Shown piece by piece: positions 23,387 through 31,087 of a DNA stretch of 64,000 nucleotides. The stretch lies in NCBI GenBank assembly GCA_965223755.1, contig CBDCXF010000002.1, positions 1,178,001 through 1,242,000 on the forward strand, given 5' to 3'. Each line of letters opens with the position of its first letter. Position 1 is the first letter of the stretch. The DNA is from CBDCXF01 sp965223755. Lineage in GTDB: Bacteria; Acidobacteriota; Thermoanaerobaculia; Multivoradales; JAHEKO01. The position numbers and the translations under genes were made by a program. The notes beneath the pieces were generated by a model. The model made no database searches. It worked only from the letters and a program-made list of their open reading frames with translations, and had not been told where the DNA came from.

Positions 23387-24758
23387 GAGTTATGGTCGAA
23401 AGTTGTGTATGAGGTGAGGAGAGGTGGCGTATCCTGAGTCCGGTCTTGAGGTCGGATTCAAAAGCCTTCAAAGAAGGAGGATACGCCGTTGAGCAAGAGT
23501 AACGTAGTTTCGATCGACCGAGAGGATGGCCCGCGGGACGCCTTGACAGAGGTGCTTCGTCAGGGCTCTCGCCTACTGCTTCGAGAAGCGCTGGAGGCCG
23601 AGGTGGCGAGCTTGTTGGCCGAGTACCGAGAAGAGACGACCGAGGACGGTCGCCGGCGCCTGGTGCGCAGTGGCTACCTGCCCGAACGCGAGATTCAGAC
23701 CGGTATCGGCGGCGTGCGAGTGAAGGTGCCTCGAGTGCGTGATCGCTCCGGCGAGCTGGTGTTTCGCTCGAAGATCGCGCCCCCGTACCTGCGGCGGGCC
23801 AAGAGCGTCGAGGAGCTTCTGCCCTGGCTATATTTGCGTGGGGTTTCGACCGGGGACTTCTCCGATGCTCTGGAAGCCCTGGTCGGACCCAACGCTCCAG
23901 GGCTTTCGGCTCCGACGATCAGCCGGCTCAAGAGAACCTGGGGCCAGGAGTACACGGCATGGCGCACGCGAGATCTCTCCTCCAAGCGCTACGTCTACGT
24001 GTGGGCGGATGGAATCTATGCGAAAGCCCGATTCGACGACGCCAAGCTATGCCTGCTGGTACTGATTGGCGCCACCGAGGACGGCAAGAAGGAGCTGATC
24101 GCGGTCGAGGATGGCTACCGCGAGAGCGAAGCCTCGTGGCTCGAGCTTCTACGCGGCCTCGAGGCCCGGGGGCTCACCATCGAGCCGAACTTGGCGATAG
24201 GCGACGGCAATCTCGGCTTCTGGAAGGCCCTGGCCCAGGTCTGGGGCAACACCAAACGCCAGCGCTGCTGGGTACACAAGACGGGTAACGTCTTGAACAA
24301 GCTGCCCAAGGCGATCCAGCCCAAGGCCAAGCAGGCGCTGCATCAGATCTGGATGGCTGAGACTCGGAAAGCTGCCGAACGTGCCTTCGACGCGTTCTTG
24401 GCGGCCTACGAAACCAAGTATCCGAAGGCGGCACGCTGTCTGGCCAAGGACCGGGAGGCCTTGCTCGCCTTCTACGACTTCCCGGCCGAGCACTGGCCGC
24501 ATTTGAGAACGACCAACCCCATCGAGTCCACCTTTGCCACCGTGCGGCTGAGGACGGCTAAAACCCGCGGCTGCCTATCGCGAGAAACCATGCTCTCGAT
24601 GGTCTTCAAACTATGCCAGAGCGCTGAGAAGCGATGGCGCCGACTGCACGGCTACAAGAAGATCGCCGACGTCGTCCAAGGAGTCCAATTCCAGGACGGA
24701 GAACCCATCAACCGGATCGCCGCCTGAATCGCCCATACACCAGATTTGACCATTGCCC
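23387..24758 (+). mobile_element. IS256-family insertion sequence, complete
   Basis: A 1372-bp element. The inverted repeats are about 30 bp: left 23387 onward GAGTTATGGTCGAAAGTTGT, right end read inward from 24758 GGGCAATGGTCAAATCTGGT, both continuing with GTATG. A perfect 9-bp target duplication GGTCTCGAG flanks it (23378-23386 and 24759-24767), within the 8-9 bp typical of the family. Identical target copies and an intact transposase point to a recent, possibly still mobile, insertion. Confidence 0.95.
23489..24727 (+). CDS. IS256-family transposase
   Basis: A 412-residue mutator-type transposase, full length. DDE residues are seen as Asp in VYVWADGIYAKARF, Asp in LAIGDGNLGFWKAL and Glu in TTNPIESTFATVRLRT. 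The N terminus has the family block RSGYLPEREIQTGIGGVRVK. The start is a TTG (23489) with a strong ribosome site GAAGGAGG eight bases upstream. Confidence 0.96.
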   Translation: MSKSNVVSIDREDGPRDALTEVLRQGSRLLLREALEAEVASLLAEYREETTEDGRRRLVRSGYLPEREIQTGIGGVRVKVPRVRDRSGELVFRSKIAPPYLRRAKSVEELLPWLYLRGVSTGDFSDALEALVGPNAPGLSAPTISRLKRTWGQEYTAWRTRDLSSKRYVYVWADGIYAKARFDDAKLCLLVLIGATEDGKKELIAVEDGYRESEASWLELLRGLEARGLTIEPNLAIGDGNLGFWKALAQVWGNTKRQRCWVHKTGNVLNKLPKAIQPKAKQALHQIWMAETRKAAERAFDAFLAAYETKYPKAARCLAKDREALLAFYDFPAEHWPHLRTTNPIESTFATVRLRTAKTRGCLSRETMLSMVFKLCQSAEKRWRRLHGYKKIADVVQGVQFQDGEPINRIAA

Positions 24759-25329
24759 GGTCTCGAGCCGCGAGTTTCGACATGGCACCGAACCTCTCGT
24801 CGCTGCGTCGAGCGGGATAAGGGGCCAATGGATCGCCTGGAAGCTGGCTTCGTCGCTGTTGATTGCCTTTGGCTTCATCTTGATTCCCGTCTTGCGGGTC
24901 GTGATGACCAGCCCGGCGCGTGCGGCCTCCTTGCTGGCCGGAGCCTTCTTCGTCGCTGGCGCCGCGGTCGGTCTCGGTTTCCTTGCGCGAACCCCGAAGC
25001 TGTTCATCGTCCTTTTCTTGCTTTTGCTCTACGGCCTACTGAACAGTGGTGGGCAGATCGCAGTGTTGGATTTTGCGAACTTCTACGGAGTTGCTGGCTT
25101 GATGATCCCTCTTCTCTATGCCGGGGTTGCTGCCGTTCTTTGTGCCTTTGCAGTTCTGCGGCACCGAATGCGAACGGCTACGTAATGGGCTGGGCGTCGA
25201 AGCGTCGATCGCCTGACAGTTGATCGTCTGACAGTTGCCAGTCAAGTGGGGTCAAAAAGGGACCTAATTAAGGCTGTTTCAGTATATTTGCAGTGGATAT
25301 TCCTTGTGAGGCAAAATCCCAGCAGAGAT

Positions 25330-25347
25330 TTTCCCCTGCAGGGGAAA
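25330..25347. promoter_or_regulatory. 18-bp perfect palindrome before the first AAA ATPase
   Basis: TTTCCCCTGCAGGGGAAA is a perfect 18-bp palindrome 37 bp before the ATPase start. It is a candidate operator; no factor can be named. Confidence 0.45.
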
Positions 25348-25384
25348 TTTGGATTAGGGAAATTCGGCGTGGACGAATTCTGCG

Positions 25385-26515
25385 ATGAGATATCTACACG
25401 ATCAGATCCTTGCCGACCTGGAGAGGAAGATGGTTTTCCTCACCGGCCCGCGACAAGTCGGCAAGACCACGCTCGCTTTGAGTCTCCCCGGCGCCACCGA
25501 GGCCTATCTCAACTGGGATATCGCCGAGGACCGAGAGAGGGTATTGCGTCAGGAGTTGCCGGTGGGGGATTTTCTCGTTCTGGATGAGATCCACAAGTAC
25601 CGACGTTGGCGCAACTGGCTCAAGGGAATCTATGACGCGCAGGCGAAAGGTCGCCGTCGCCGCATTCTGGTCACCGGCAGCGCTCGGCTCGATGACTACC
25701 GCTACTCCGGCGATTCCCTGCAGGGGCGCTACCACCTCCTGCGCTTGCATCCGCTCACCGTGGCCGAACTCTCCATCGAGACGCCCGACGACCTCGATCA
25801 ACTCCTCACCCTTGGCGGATTCCCTGAGCCGTTTTTCGGCGGCAGCGAGGTTGAGGCCAAACGCTGGTCGCGTGAATACCGCAACCTCCTCGTTCGCGAG
25901 GAAATCGCCTCCTTCGAGCGGGTGCAGGACCTAGACAGCCTCGAACTGTTGGCGATGCGGATGCCCGAGCTGGTCGGCTCGCCGCTGTCGATCAACGCTC
26001 TGCGCGAAGACCTGCAAGTCACCCACAAAGCGGTGGCCAACTGGATCGCCGTGCTCGAACGCCTCTACGCGGTCTTTCGCCTGCCACCTTTTGGTCATCC
26101 GGCGCCTGTCGGTTATTCAGGGCTGCGCGCCGTCAAGAAGGCCACCAAGCACTACCACTTCGACTGGACTTTGGTCTCGGATCCCGCGGCCCGCTTTGAA
26201 AACCTCGTCGCCAGCCACCTCCTCAAGTGGGTGCACCACCAGCAAGACACCGCCGGCCGCGACCTCGAACTGCGTTACTTCCGCGACACCGACGGGCGTG
26301 AGGTGGACTTCGTCGTCACCGAAAACCGCCAGCCGATTCTCCTCGTTGAGGCCAAACTGGGCAGCACCCAACCCGACCGCAGCCTGCGCTACCTACACGA
26401 CCGCTTTCCCGATGCCGAGGCGTGGCAGCTCAGTTTGCAGGGAGGGAAGGATTTCGAAACGCCTTTAGGGCTCCGGGTAGCGCCTCCGTTGGCGTTGTTG
26501 TCACGGCTCGTTTAG
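25385..26515 (+). CDS. AAA ATPase with DUF4143 (AAA_14 type), copy 1
   Basis: A 376-residue predicted ATPase of the AAA_14/DUF4143 type: Walker A LTGPRQVGKTTLAL, Walker B FLVLDEIHKYRRW, sensor-like ILVTGSARLDD, then a winged-helix region and a C-terminal PD-(D/E)XK-like fold with ELRYFRDTDGREVDFVV and ILLVEAKLG, in which Asp, Glu and Lys of the nuclease-like motif are retained. The family is common in accessory regions; its function is not established. Its last 254 bases are duplicated about 1.6 kb downstream. Confidence 0.9.
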   Translation: MRYLHDQILADLERKMVFLTGPRQVGKTTLALSLPGATEAYLNWDIAEDRERVLRQELPVGDFLVLDEIHKYRRWRNWLKGIYDAQAKGRRRRILVTGSARLDDYRYSGDSLQGRYHLLRLHPLTVAELSIETPDDLDQLLTLGGFPEPFFGGSEVEAKRWSREYRNLLVREEIASFERVQDLDSLELLAMRMPELVGSPLSINALREDLQVTHKAVANWIAVLERLYAVFRLPPFGHPAPVGYSGLRAVKKATKHYHFDWTLVSDPAARFENLVASHLLKWVHHQQDTAGRDLELRYFRDTDGREVDFVVTENRQPILLVEAKLGSTQPDRSLRYLHDRFPDAEAWQLSLQGGKDFETPLGLRVAPPLALLSRLV

Positions 26516-26578
26516 AAATCGCCGTGGCCACTCTACGTGTGGGACACCGGGCGTAAGACGTTGCCTCGCTCACTCGGT

Positions 26579-27754
26579 TCAGCGATTGGCTCGCGCAAGC
26601 TGCTCGATCTTGCCCCACGGCAGGGCCTTGACCTGATGTCTTGTTTGTTGCCGATCGCCGCCGTGAATCAACCAGCTCGACTCGACTGTGTCGCCGGTGA
26701 TTTCCTTCAGAACTCTAAGGGACCGAAAGGCGTCGGAAGGGATCGTTTTTCCAGACTTGGCTTCTGCGAGGAGGATCTCGCTACCTCGCTCCATTAAGAA
26801 ATCAACTTCGAGCCCGTGTCGGTCGCGCCAGAAGTAGAGGTTGGACTCTAGGCCGTTGTTGAATCTTCCCTTGAACAGTTCACTGAATACCCAGGTCTCG
26901 AACAAGGGGCCTCGTAGCGGGTGACTGGAAATCTGCGCTGGGTCTCTGATCTGCAGGAGCCAGGCGGCGAGACCGGGGTCGAGAAAGTAGAGCTTGGGTG
27001 TCTTGACCAGGCGCCTGCCGAAGTTGGTGTAGTAAGGACGCACCAACTTGACGATGAAGCTGGCCTCGAGCGCGGAGATCCACGCTTTTGCGGTGTTGTG
27101 GGTGATACCCGCGTCGGAAGCAATGGCGGAGGTGTTGAGGAGTTGGCCGCTTCTGCCGGCGCACAGCCGCAAAAAGACCTGGAACGATCCAAGTTCGCGA
27201 ATATTGATGAGTTGGCGGACATCCCGTTCAACATAGGTCTGAATGTAGTTGCCATACCAGCGGCTGGGGTGAAGGTCACGATCGTAAATCGGTGGGTAGA
27301 GACCCCGGTAGAGAAGCTCCTCAATTGACCTGGGGGCCTGCTTCGCCGACTGCAGTTCTTTCAAAGAAAAGGGCAGCAACTGCAGAGTCGCCGCACGCCC
27401 GGCAAGAGTCTGGCTGACCCCTGATAGGACATCGAGTTGTTGGCTGCCGGTAAGGACAAAGCGGCCGGGTTGAGGGTCTTGGTCGACAATACCTTGCAGG
27501 TAGGAAAGCAGATCCGGCGCCCGCTGCACCTCATCGAGCAAGGCGCCGTGCGGAAACTGTTCCAGCAACCCTCTGGGGTCTTCCAGCGCGGATCTCCTGT
27601 GGTCAGGATCCTCAAGAGACAAGTAAGGCAGCTTGGGGAAGGCCTTTTGGCAAAGAGTCGTCTTGCCGGATTGGCGCGGTCCGACCACCACCACCACAGG
27701 GTACTCATCCGCCAGACTGCGGAGTTCTTTCAGGGATTGGCGTTGAACCAGCAT
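26579..27754 (-). CDS. AAA ATPase with DUF4143 (AAA_14 type), copy 2
   Basis: A 391-residue relative of the preceding ATPase but clearly divergent: Walker A VVGPRQSGKTTLCQ, Walker B ALLDEVQRAPDL, FVLTGSQQLDVL, a winged-helix stretch (ASDAGITHNTAKAWISALEA) and the nuclease-like end NLYFWRDRHGLEVDFLME with ILLAEAKSG. I prefer the ATG at 27754; a TTG two codons upstream is possible. It lies in opposite orientation between the end of copy 1 and a duplicated end of copy 1, so it probably arrived by insertion. Confidence 0.9.
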   Translation of the reverse strand: MLVQRQSLKELRSLADEYPVVVVVGPRQSGKTTLCQKAFPKLPYLSLEDPDHRRSALEDPRGLLEQFPHGALLDEVQRAPDLLSYLQGIVDQDPQPGRFVLTGSQQLDVLSGVSQTLAGRAATLQLLPFSLKELQSAKQAPRSIEELLYRGLYPPIYDRDLHPSRWYGNYIQTYVERDVRQLINIRELGSFQVFLRLCAGRSGQLLNTSAIASDAGITHNTAKAWISALEASFIVKLVRPYYTNFGRRLVKTPKLYFLDPGLAAWLLQIRDPAQISSHPLRGPLFETWVFSELFKGRFNNGLESNLYFWRDRHGLEVDFLMERGSEILLAEAKSGKTIPSDAFRSLRVLKEITGDTVESSWLIHGGDRQQTRHQVKALPWGKIEQLARANR

Positions 27755-27776
27755 TGTCAAAGGGTAAATCTGTGTC

Positions 27777-27807
27777 GGCTAATTGTCAATTCATTTTACA
27801 ATTAGCC
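27777..27807. promoter_or_regulatory. 10-bp inverted repeat before ATPase copy 2
   Basis: GGCTAATTGT (27777-27786) and ACAATTAGCC (27798-27807) form a perfect inverted repeat with an 11-bp A+T-rich spacer, 23 bp before the ATPase start. Half-site spacing of two helical turns suits a dimeric repressor. Confidence 0.5.
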
Positions 27808-27844
27808 GGTTCATAGTTTTTGGTGCCGAGCGAAACACGGCGTA

Positions 27845-28103
27845 CCGCGACCTCGAACTGCGTTACTTCCGCGACACCGACGGGCGTGAGGTGGACTTCG
27901 TTGTCACTGAGAACCGCCAGCCGATCCTGCTAGTTGAGGCCAAACTGGGCACCACCCAACCCGACCGCAGCCTGCGCTACCTCCACGACCGCTTTCCCGA
28001 CGCCGAGGCGTGGCAGCTCAGTTTGCAGGGGGGAAACGATTTCGAAACGCCGCTTGGGCTTCGGGTCGCGCCTCCGTTGGCGTTGTTGTCACGGCTTGTC
28101 TGA
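27845..28103 (+). pseudogene. Duplicated 3' end of ATPase copy 1
   Basis: These bases repeat 26257-26510 almost exactly and encode the same DUF4143 tail (DLELRYFRDTDGREVDFVVT through PPLALLSRLV), ending at TGA 28101-28103. The ATPase domain is missing. The two copies form a direct repeat of about 254 bp around the opposed second ATPase gene. Confidence 0.9.
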
Positions 28104-28362
28104 CGGCGGTTGCTACGCCGCGATTCACTACTCTTCTTCGTCGGAGTCGACTACGACACTTCTCAAGAACTGTGCGTACCTCTCCTGCAAATTCTTCAGT
28201 GCGGTACCATGGTCTACTTGATATTCAAGCTTCTCTTAAAAAAACTGTAGCCGCGCCCGATTTGCTTCGATAAGTTCCGACCAAGTTCGCACGGAGTGCG
28301 AAGCTGAAACGATCTTAGTGTCCAGAGTGTTTCGGATGACTAATCGGTATGTAGTCCAGACG
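28104..28362. other. Gap upstream of padR with one perfect dyad
   Basis: No gene is supported here. At 28286-28302 there is a perfect dyad TTCGCAC-GGA-GTGCGAA. A run of seven A at 28235-28245 and general A+T richness contrast with the neighbouring GC-rich genes. Confidence 0.55.
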
Positions 28363-28381
28363 TTGTCTTGAAACAAGACAA
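28363..28381. promoter_or_regulatory. Perfect 19-bp dyad upstream of padR
   Basis: TTGTCTTG-AAA-CAAGACAA, eight-base arms with a three-base centre, lies just upstream of the padR -35 box. It is a candidate operator or activator site. Confidence 0.55.
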
Positions 28382-28388
28382 ACTATTA

Positions 28389-28417
28389 TTGATTCGCGTA
28401 TCGCGAATTACTATAAT
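28389..28417 (+). promoter_or_regulatory. padR promoter with embedded operator
   Basis: TTGATT (28389-28394) and TATAAT (28412-28417) are separated by 17 bp, close to a consensus housekeeping promoter. The dyad ATTCGCG-TAT-CGCGAAT (28392-28408) covers the -35 end and spacer, the usual place for a PadR operator. The -10 box ends six bases before the ATG at 28424, so transcription should begin at or next to the start codon, giving a leaderless message. Confidence 0.75.
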
Positions 28418-28423
28418 GAGCGT

Positions 28424-28747
28424 ATGAAAGGTGAACGCTTAGGCGAGTTCGAAGAGCTTGTGCTCTTGGCAACTGGTTTGTTGGCAGATACTCGTGGAGT
28501 GATCGAGATCCAGGAGGTCCTTAAGCGAGAAGCTGGACGTTTTGCATCGTTGGGATCTCTCTATGCTGCGCTTGACCGAATTGAACGCAAGGGGTTCGTA
28601 AGTTCGGAGGTCAAAGATCTCGCCCAGCAGGGACGCAGAAAGCGTTTTTACCATTTGACGCAGAAAGGGCACACGGCCCTAGATCGAGTTCGCAACACAC
28701 GAGAACGCATGTGGCAGAGCATTCAAGTTGCCCGAAGTAGCGAATAG
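28424..28747 (+). CDS. PadR-family transcriptional regulator
   Basis: A 107-residue PadR regulator: winged helix with LGEFEELVLLATGLLADTRG, SLGSLYAALDRIERKGFV (recognition region) and the wing RRKRFYHLTQKGHTALD. PadR proteins are dimeric repressors; in acidobacteria they commonly precede large orphan ABC permeases, as here. The start is the ATG at 28424; there is no ribosome site upstream, consistent with a leaderless transcript. Confidence 0.92.
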   Translation: MKGERLGEFEELVLLATGLLADTRGVIEIQEVLKREAGRFASLGSLYAALDRIERKGFVSSEVKDLAQQGRRKRFYHLTQKGHTALDRVRNTRERMWQSIQVARSSE

Positions 28748-28753
28748 CGAATC

Positions 28754-29410
28754 GTGAGTTCATCTCCCGAGGCTGGCAACCTAAGTCCTACGCGCGGATG
28801 CGGTTGGGTTCGCTGGATTGTCAAACGGGTTAGTCCTCAGGAGCGCACTCAAGAAATTCTCGGGGACCTTGAGATCTTGCACCTGCAAAGAACCAAGGAG
28901 GTGGGACAGATGCTTGCTCGTTGGCGGTACCGCCGGGAAGTTGCCGGTATCGTTTGGTGGCGCGTGAAAGCGACCATCGGTGCTTGGCGTGAGGCTGCGT
29001 TGAATCCGATAGCAGACGGGTTTCGCCGACTCGTTGAGATCGACTGTTCGCCTATAGGCGCCTCTGAGTCGAGCCTTCTCCGGCGTCTCGCTTGGGTTCG
29101 GCAACCAGCGATGAGTGTGAGTGTTCTGGTCTTTTCTTTGATTCTTGTTGATGCGATCGGAGTCGATCGATCGTATTGGGCCTTCCATAAAGAGCAGAGC
29201 CCGATATTTGCTCAGCGTCGGACGTCGGAGGCCACTGTCATTACGAGCTTTGCACAGGCAACAACCTGCCGGCTGAGGGGATCAACGCACCGGCTAGGGC
29301 GATGCGCAAATGCGACAACAAGCGGCCACCACAGGCACGCCCAGGCGTTTTCTCGGTGCGACCTCCATTGCGCGTCCCACGACAGGAGGAATTGCGATGA
29401 GCGCTCATAA
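28754..29410 (+). pseudogene. Truncated permease-prefix protein next to padR
   Basis: A GTG-started frame six bases after padR. Its first 60 residues (RWIVKRVSPQERTQEILGDL followed by EILHLQRTKEVG and YRREVAGIVWWRVK) resemble the prefix domain of acidobacterial orphan permeases that pair with PadR. One membrane-like segment follows (PAMSVSVLVFSLILVDAIGV), after which the roughly 800-residue permease expected is absent and the last 60 codons look non-coding. I read it as the remnant of a decayed permease gene, although a short membrane protein cannot be excluded. Confidence 0.55.
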
Positions 29411-30749
29411 GTTCTTAGGGTACCCCTCGGGCACGCGGCTACTGCGAACCACTTTGCTGCTTGTGGTCTCCATGTTTTGGGTAGGAGCGGAGAAAAGCGC
29501 AGATCATGTTTGGATCAGCGCCGATCAACCGGCTCTCGACCATGCGGAGCCCCATCTGGCTCGTCACCCTATGGACCAGAACCAGCTCTTGGCGGCTTCG
29601 ATGGTTCTCGAAGACGAACAGTTACGAGTTGACCTATTCGAGTCGACGGACGCGGGCGAAACTTGGCGGCGTGAACGCCTTCCTGGCCCAACACCGCTTG
29701 TCACGTTTGACCCTTGGGTTGCGATCGCTCCAGACGGGCGGCGTGCTCTTGCCTTGATCGCGCCTCGCGACCTCGACGACAGGTTGTTTATGGATGCGTG
29801 GATCTACCGAAGCGCTGGGGCAGGCGAGCCCTGGTACGGTCCTGAGTTTTTGGGTCCGGGGGGTGGCCAGGGCTGGGATCAAGAAAAACTTGCATGGATT
29901 GGCGATGGCCAGGATGCTCGTCTTATCGTGGTAGCAGACAAGACCGGCCCCGCGACTCCAGGGGTGAGAAGGAGAGGATCGGTAGGCCTTGCCATCTCAG
30001 ACGACGGCGGAGCCTCCTTTCCGCCTCCCCGCCATATGTTCACCAATAATCTGATGAAGAGTCCTGGAGCGCCACTCGTTCTCAACAAGGAGACTATTTT
30101 GATAGGTGTGCACGAGTACTTACGTGCACGCGGTGGCGACTGGGTTGGGCTTCTGTGGAGCCTGCGATCTGACGACAGAGGACAAACGTTCGGCGAACGT
30201 CATCTGATTGCGGAGGGGTTGGGCCCAGGAATGTCTTGGCTTGCCATGACGCCGGCAAGCGAAGGTCCGCGTCGAGTCTTCGCTGTTTTTCAGGGAGCTG
30301 ATGGCGATGTACGGCTCGCAACGTCTGACACCAATGGCGATCGCTGGTCTGATGATCGCAGTTTGTTTAGCCTTCCTAATCGGACTCCCGCGGCTCTTTC
30401 CGCCGCGGTTGATGGGGAAGGGACGCTAGGTATCCTCGCTTCCGCTGCCACTGAGCGCAGTGATACCCGAGCATGTCATCAAGTTTTGTGGTGGTCATCG
30501 CAGTCCCCAGAAGACACCGCGGCGCAGCCAGAAGTGATCGAGGGCTCAGCGTCGTGTCTAGAGCTTCCTGGGGACCGCTCTTTTCTTTTACCTGGACGTC
30601 GTACTCAAGCCATGGCGACGCGCTACAGCCGCGGCGGCGAATATATGGGGTTGGTCGGTTTGGACAGTGGGTTCTACGCGATATGGGTCCAAGGAAACAA
30701 AGGTACGTTACAACTGTACGGAAAGAAAATCCCTGCTCGATACGAGTGA
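29397..30749 (+). CDS. Secreted BNR-repeat (sialidase-like) protein
   Basis: A 450-residue protein with an N-terminal hydrophobic export segment (LLRTTLLLVVSMFWVGA) and a six-bladed-propeller pattern with BNR/Asp-box-like units: FESTDAGETWRRE, AISDDGGASFPPP, RSDDRGQTFGERH and TSDTNGDRWSDD. Proteins of this kind include sialidases and many non-catalytic propellers; the sialidase catalytic Arg triad and Tyr cannot be assigned, so enzymatic activity is not claimed. The ATG at 29397 has an excellent ribosome site (AGGAGGA). Confidence 0.75.
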   Translation: MSAHKFLGYPSGTRLLRTTLLLVVSMFWVGAEKSADHVWISADQPALDHAEPHLARHPMDQNQLLAASMVLEDEQLRVDLFESTDAGETWRRERLPGPTPLVTFDPWVAIAPDGRRALALIAPRDLDDRLFMDAWIYRSAGAGEPWYGPEFLGPGGGQGWDQEKLAWIGDGQDARLIVVADKTGPATPGVRRRGSVGLAISDDGGASFPPPRHMFTNNLMKSPGAPLVLNKETILIGVHEYLRARGGDWVGLLWSLRSDDRGQTFGERHLIAEGLGPGMSWLAMTPASEGPRRVFAVFQGADGDVRLATSDTNGDRWSDDRSLFSLPNRTPAALSAAVDGEGTLGILASAATERSDTRACHQVLWWSSQSPEDTAAQPEVIEGSASCLELPGDRSFLLPGRRTQAMATRYSRGGEYMGLVGLDSGFYAIWVQGNKGTLQLYGKKIPARYE

Positions 30750-31087
30750 CACCACAGAATTTGGAACAAAGCCACCGTCCCCGTCTTCTCACCTATGATT
30801 TTCGGGGCCGATCGCCTGCATCGCCCACTTGTACTAACAACGGCGGCTTCGACTGTCGGACAATCGAGACCAGCAAATCTATAACATAAGCATTAATCTA
30901 GCTGTTGAGTAGGGCGCGCATTCTCAGGGCCTGGGCTTATCAGAAAGTGAGGAGTTGCTCGACCAATCGGAGAACGGTGTTTCTGGTTCCAGCGGTTGGA
31001 GTTGGAGTGCTAGTTCTCGTTCTGGCCTGGGCGTAAGGATTGTTGGGAATGAGCGACATCGCGACACACGTCGATCGCTAGATCAAT
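30750..31087. other. Gap; one possible 29-codon membrane peptide
   Basis: Nothing firm is encoded. A GTG-started frame at 30947-31036 would give a basic start (RSCSTNRR) and a hydrophobic tail (VFLVPAVGVGVLVLVLAWA), preceded by no strong ribosome site. It could be a small membrane peptide or chance. Confidence 0.3.

Larger units (their letters stand above)
22200..25185 (+). pseudogene. ABC transporter permease interrupted by an IS256-family element
   Basis: The permease is split into 22200-23386 and 24768-25185. Removing the insertion sequence and one 9-bp target copy restores a single frame of about 534 residues: ...IAGVSSREFRHGTEPLVA across the junction. The first part has about eight membrane segments (TLVSFLAICFLAYLWV, SLCFGLFGYYLVSHSLTL and others), the second has four (LLIAFGFILIPVLRVV and others). 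As it stands, translation stops at 23417 after a few codons read from the IS. The ATG at 22200 overlaps the ATPase stop. The intact gene would be an ABC-2-like exporter permease of unknown substrate. Confidence 0.92.

Noticed and set aside
29310..29396. Upstream extension of the BNR protein
   Set aside because: The extension lacks a signal sequence and overlaps the degenerate permease remnant; a strong ribosome site marks the ATG at 29397.
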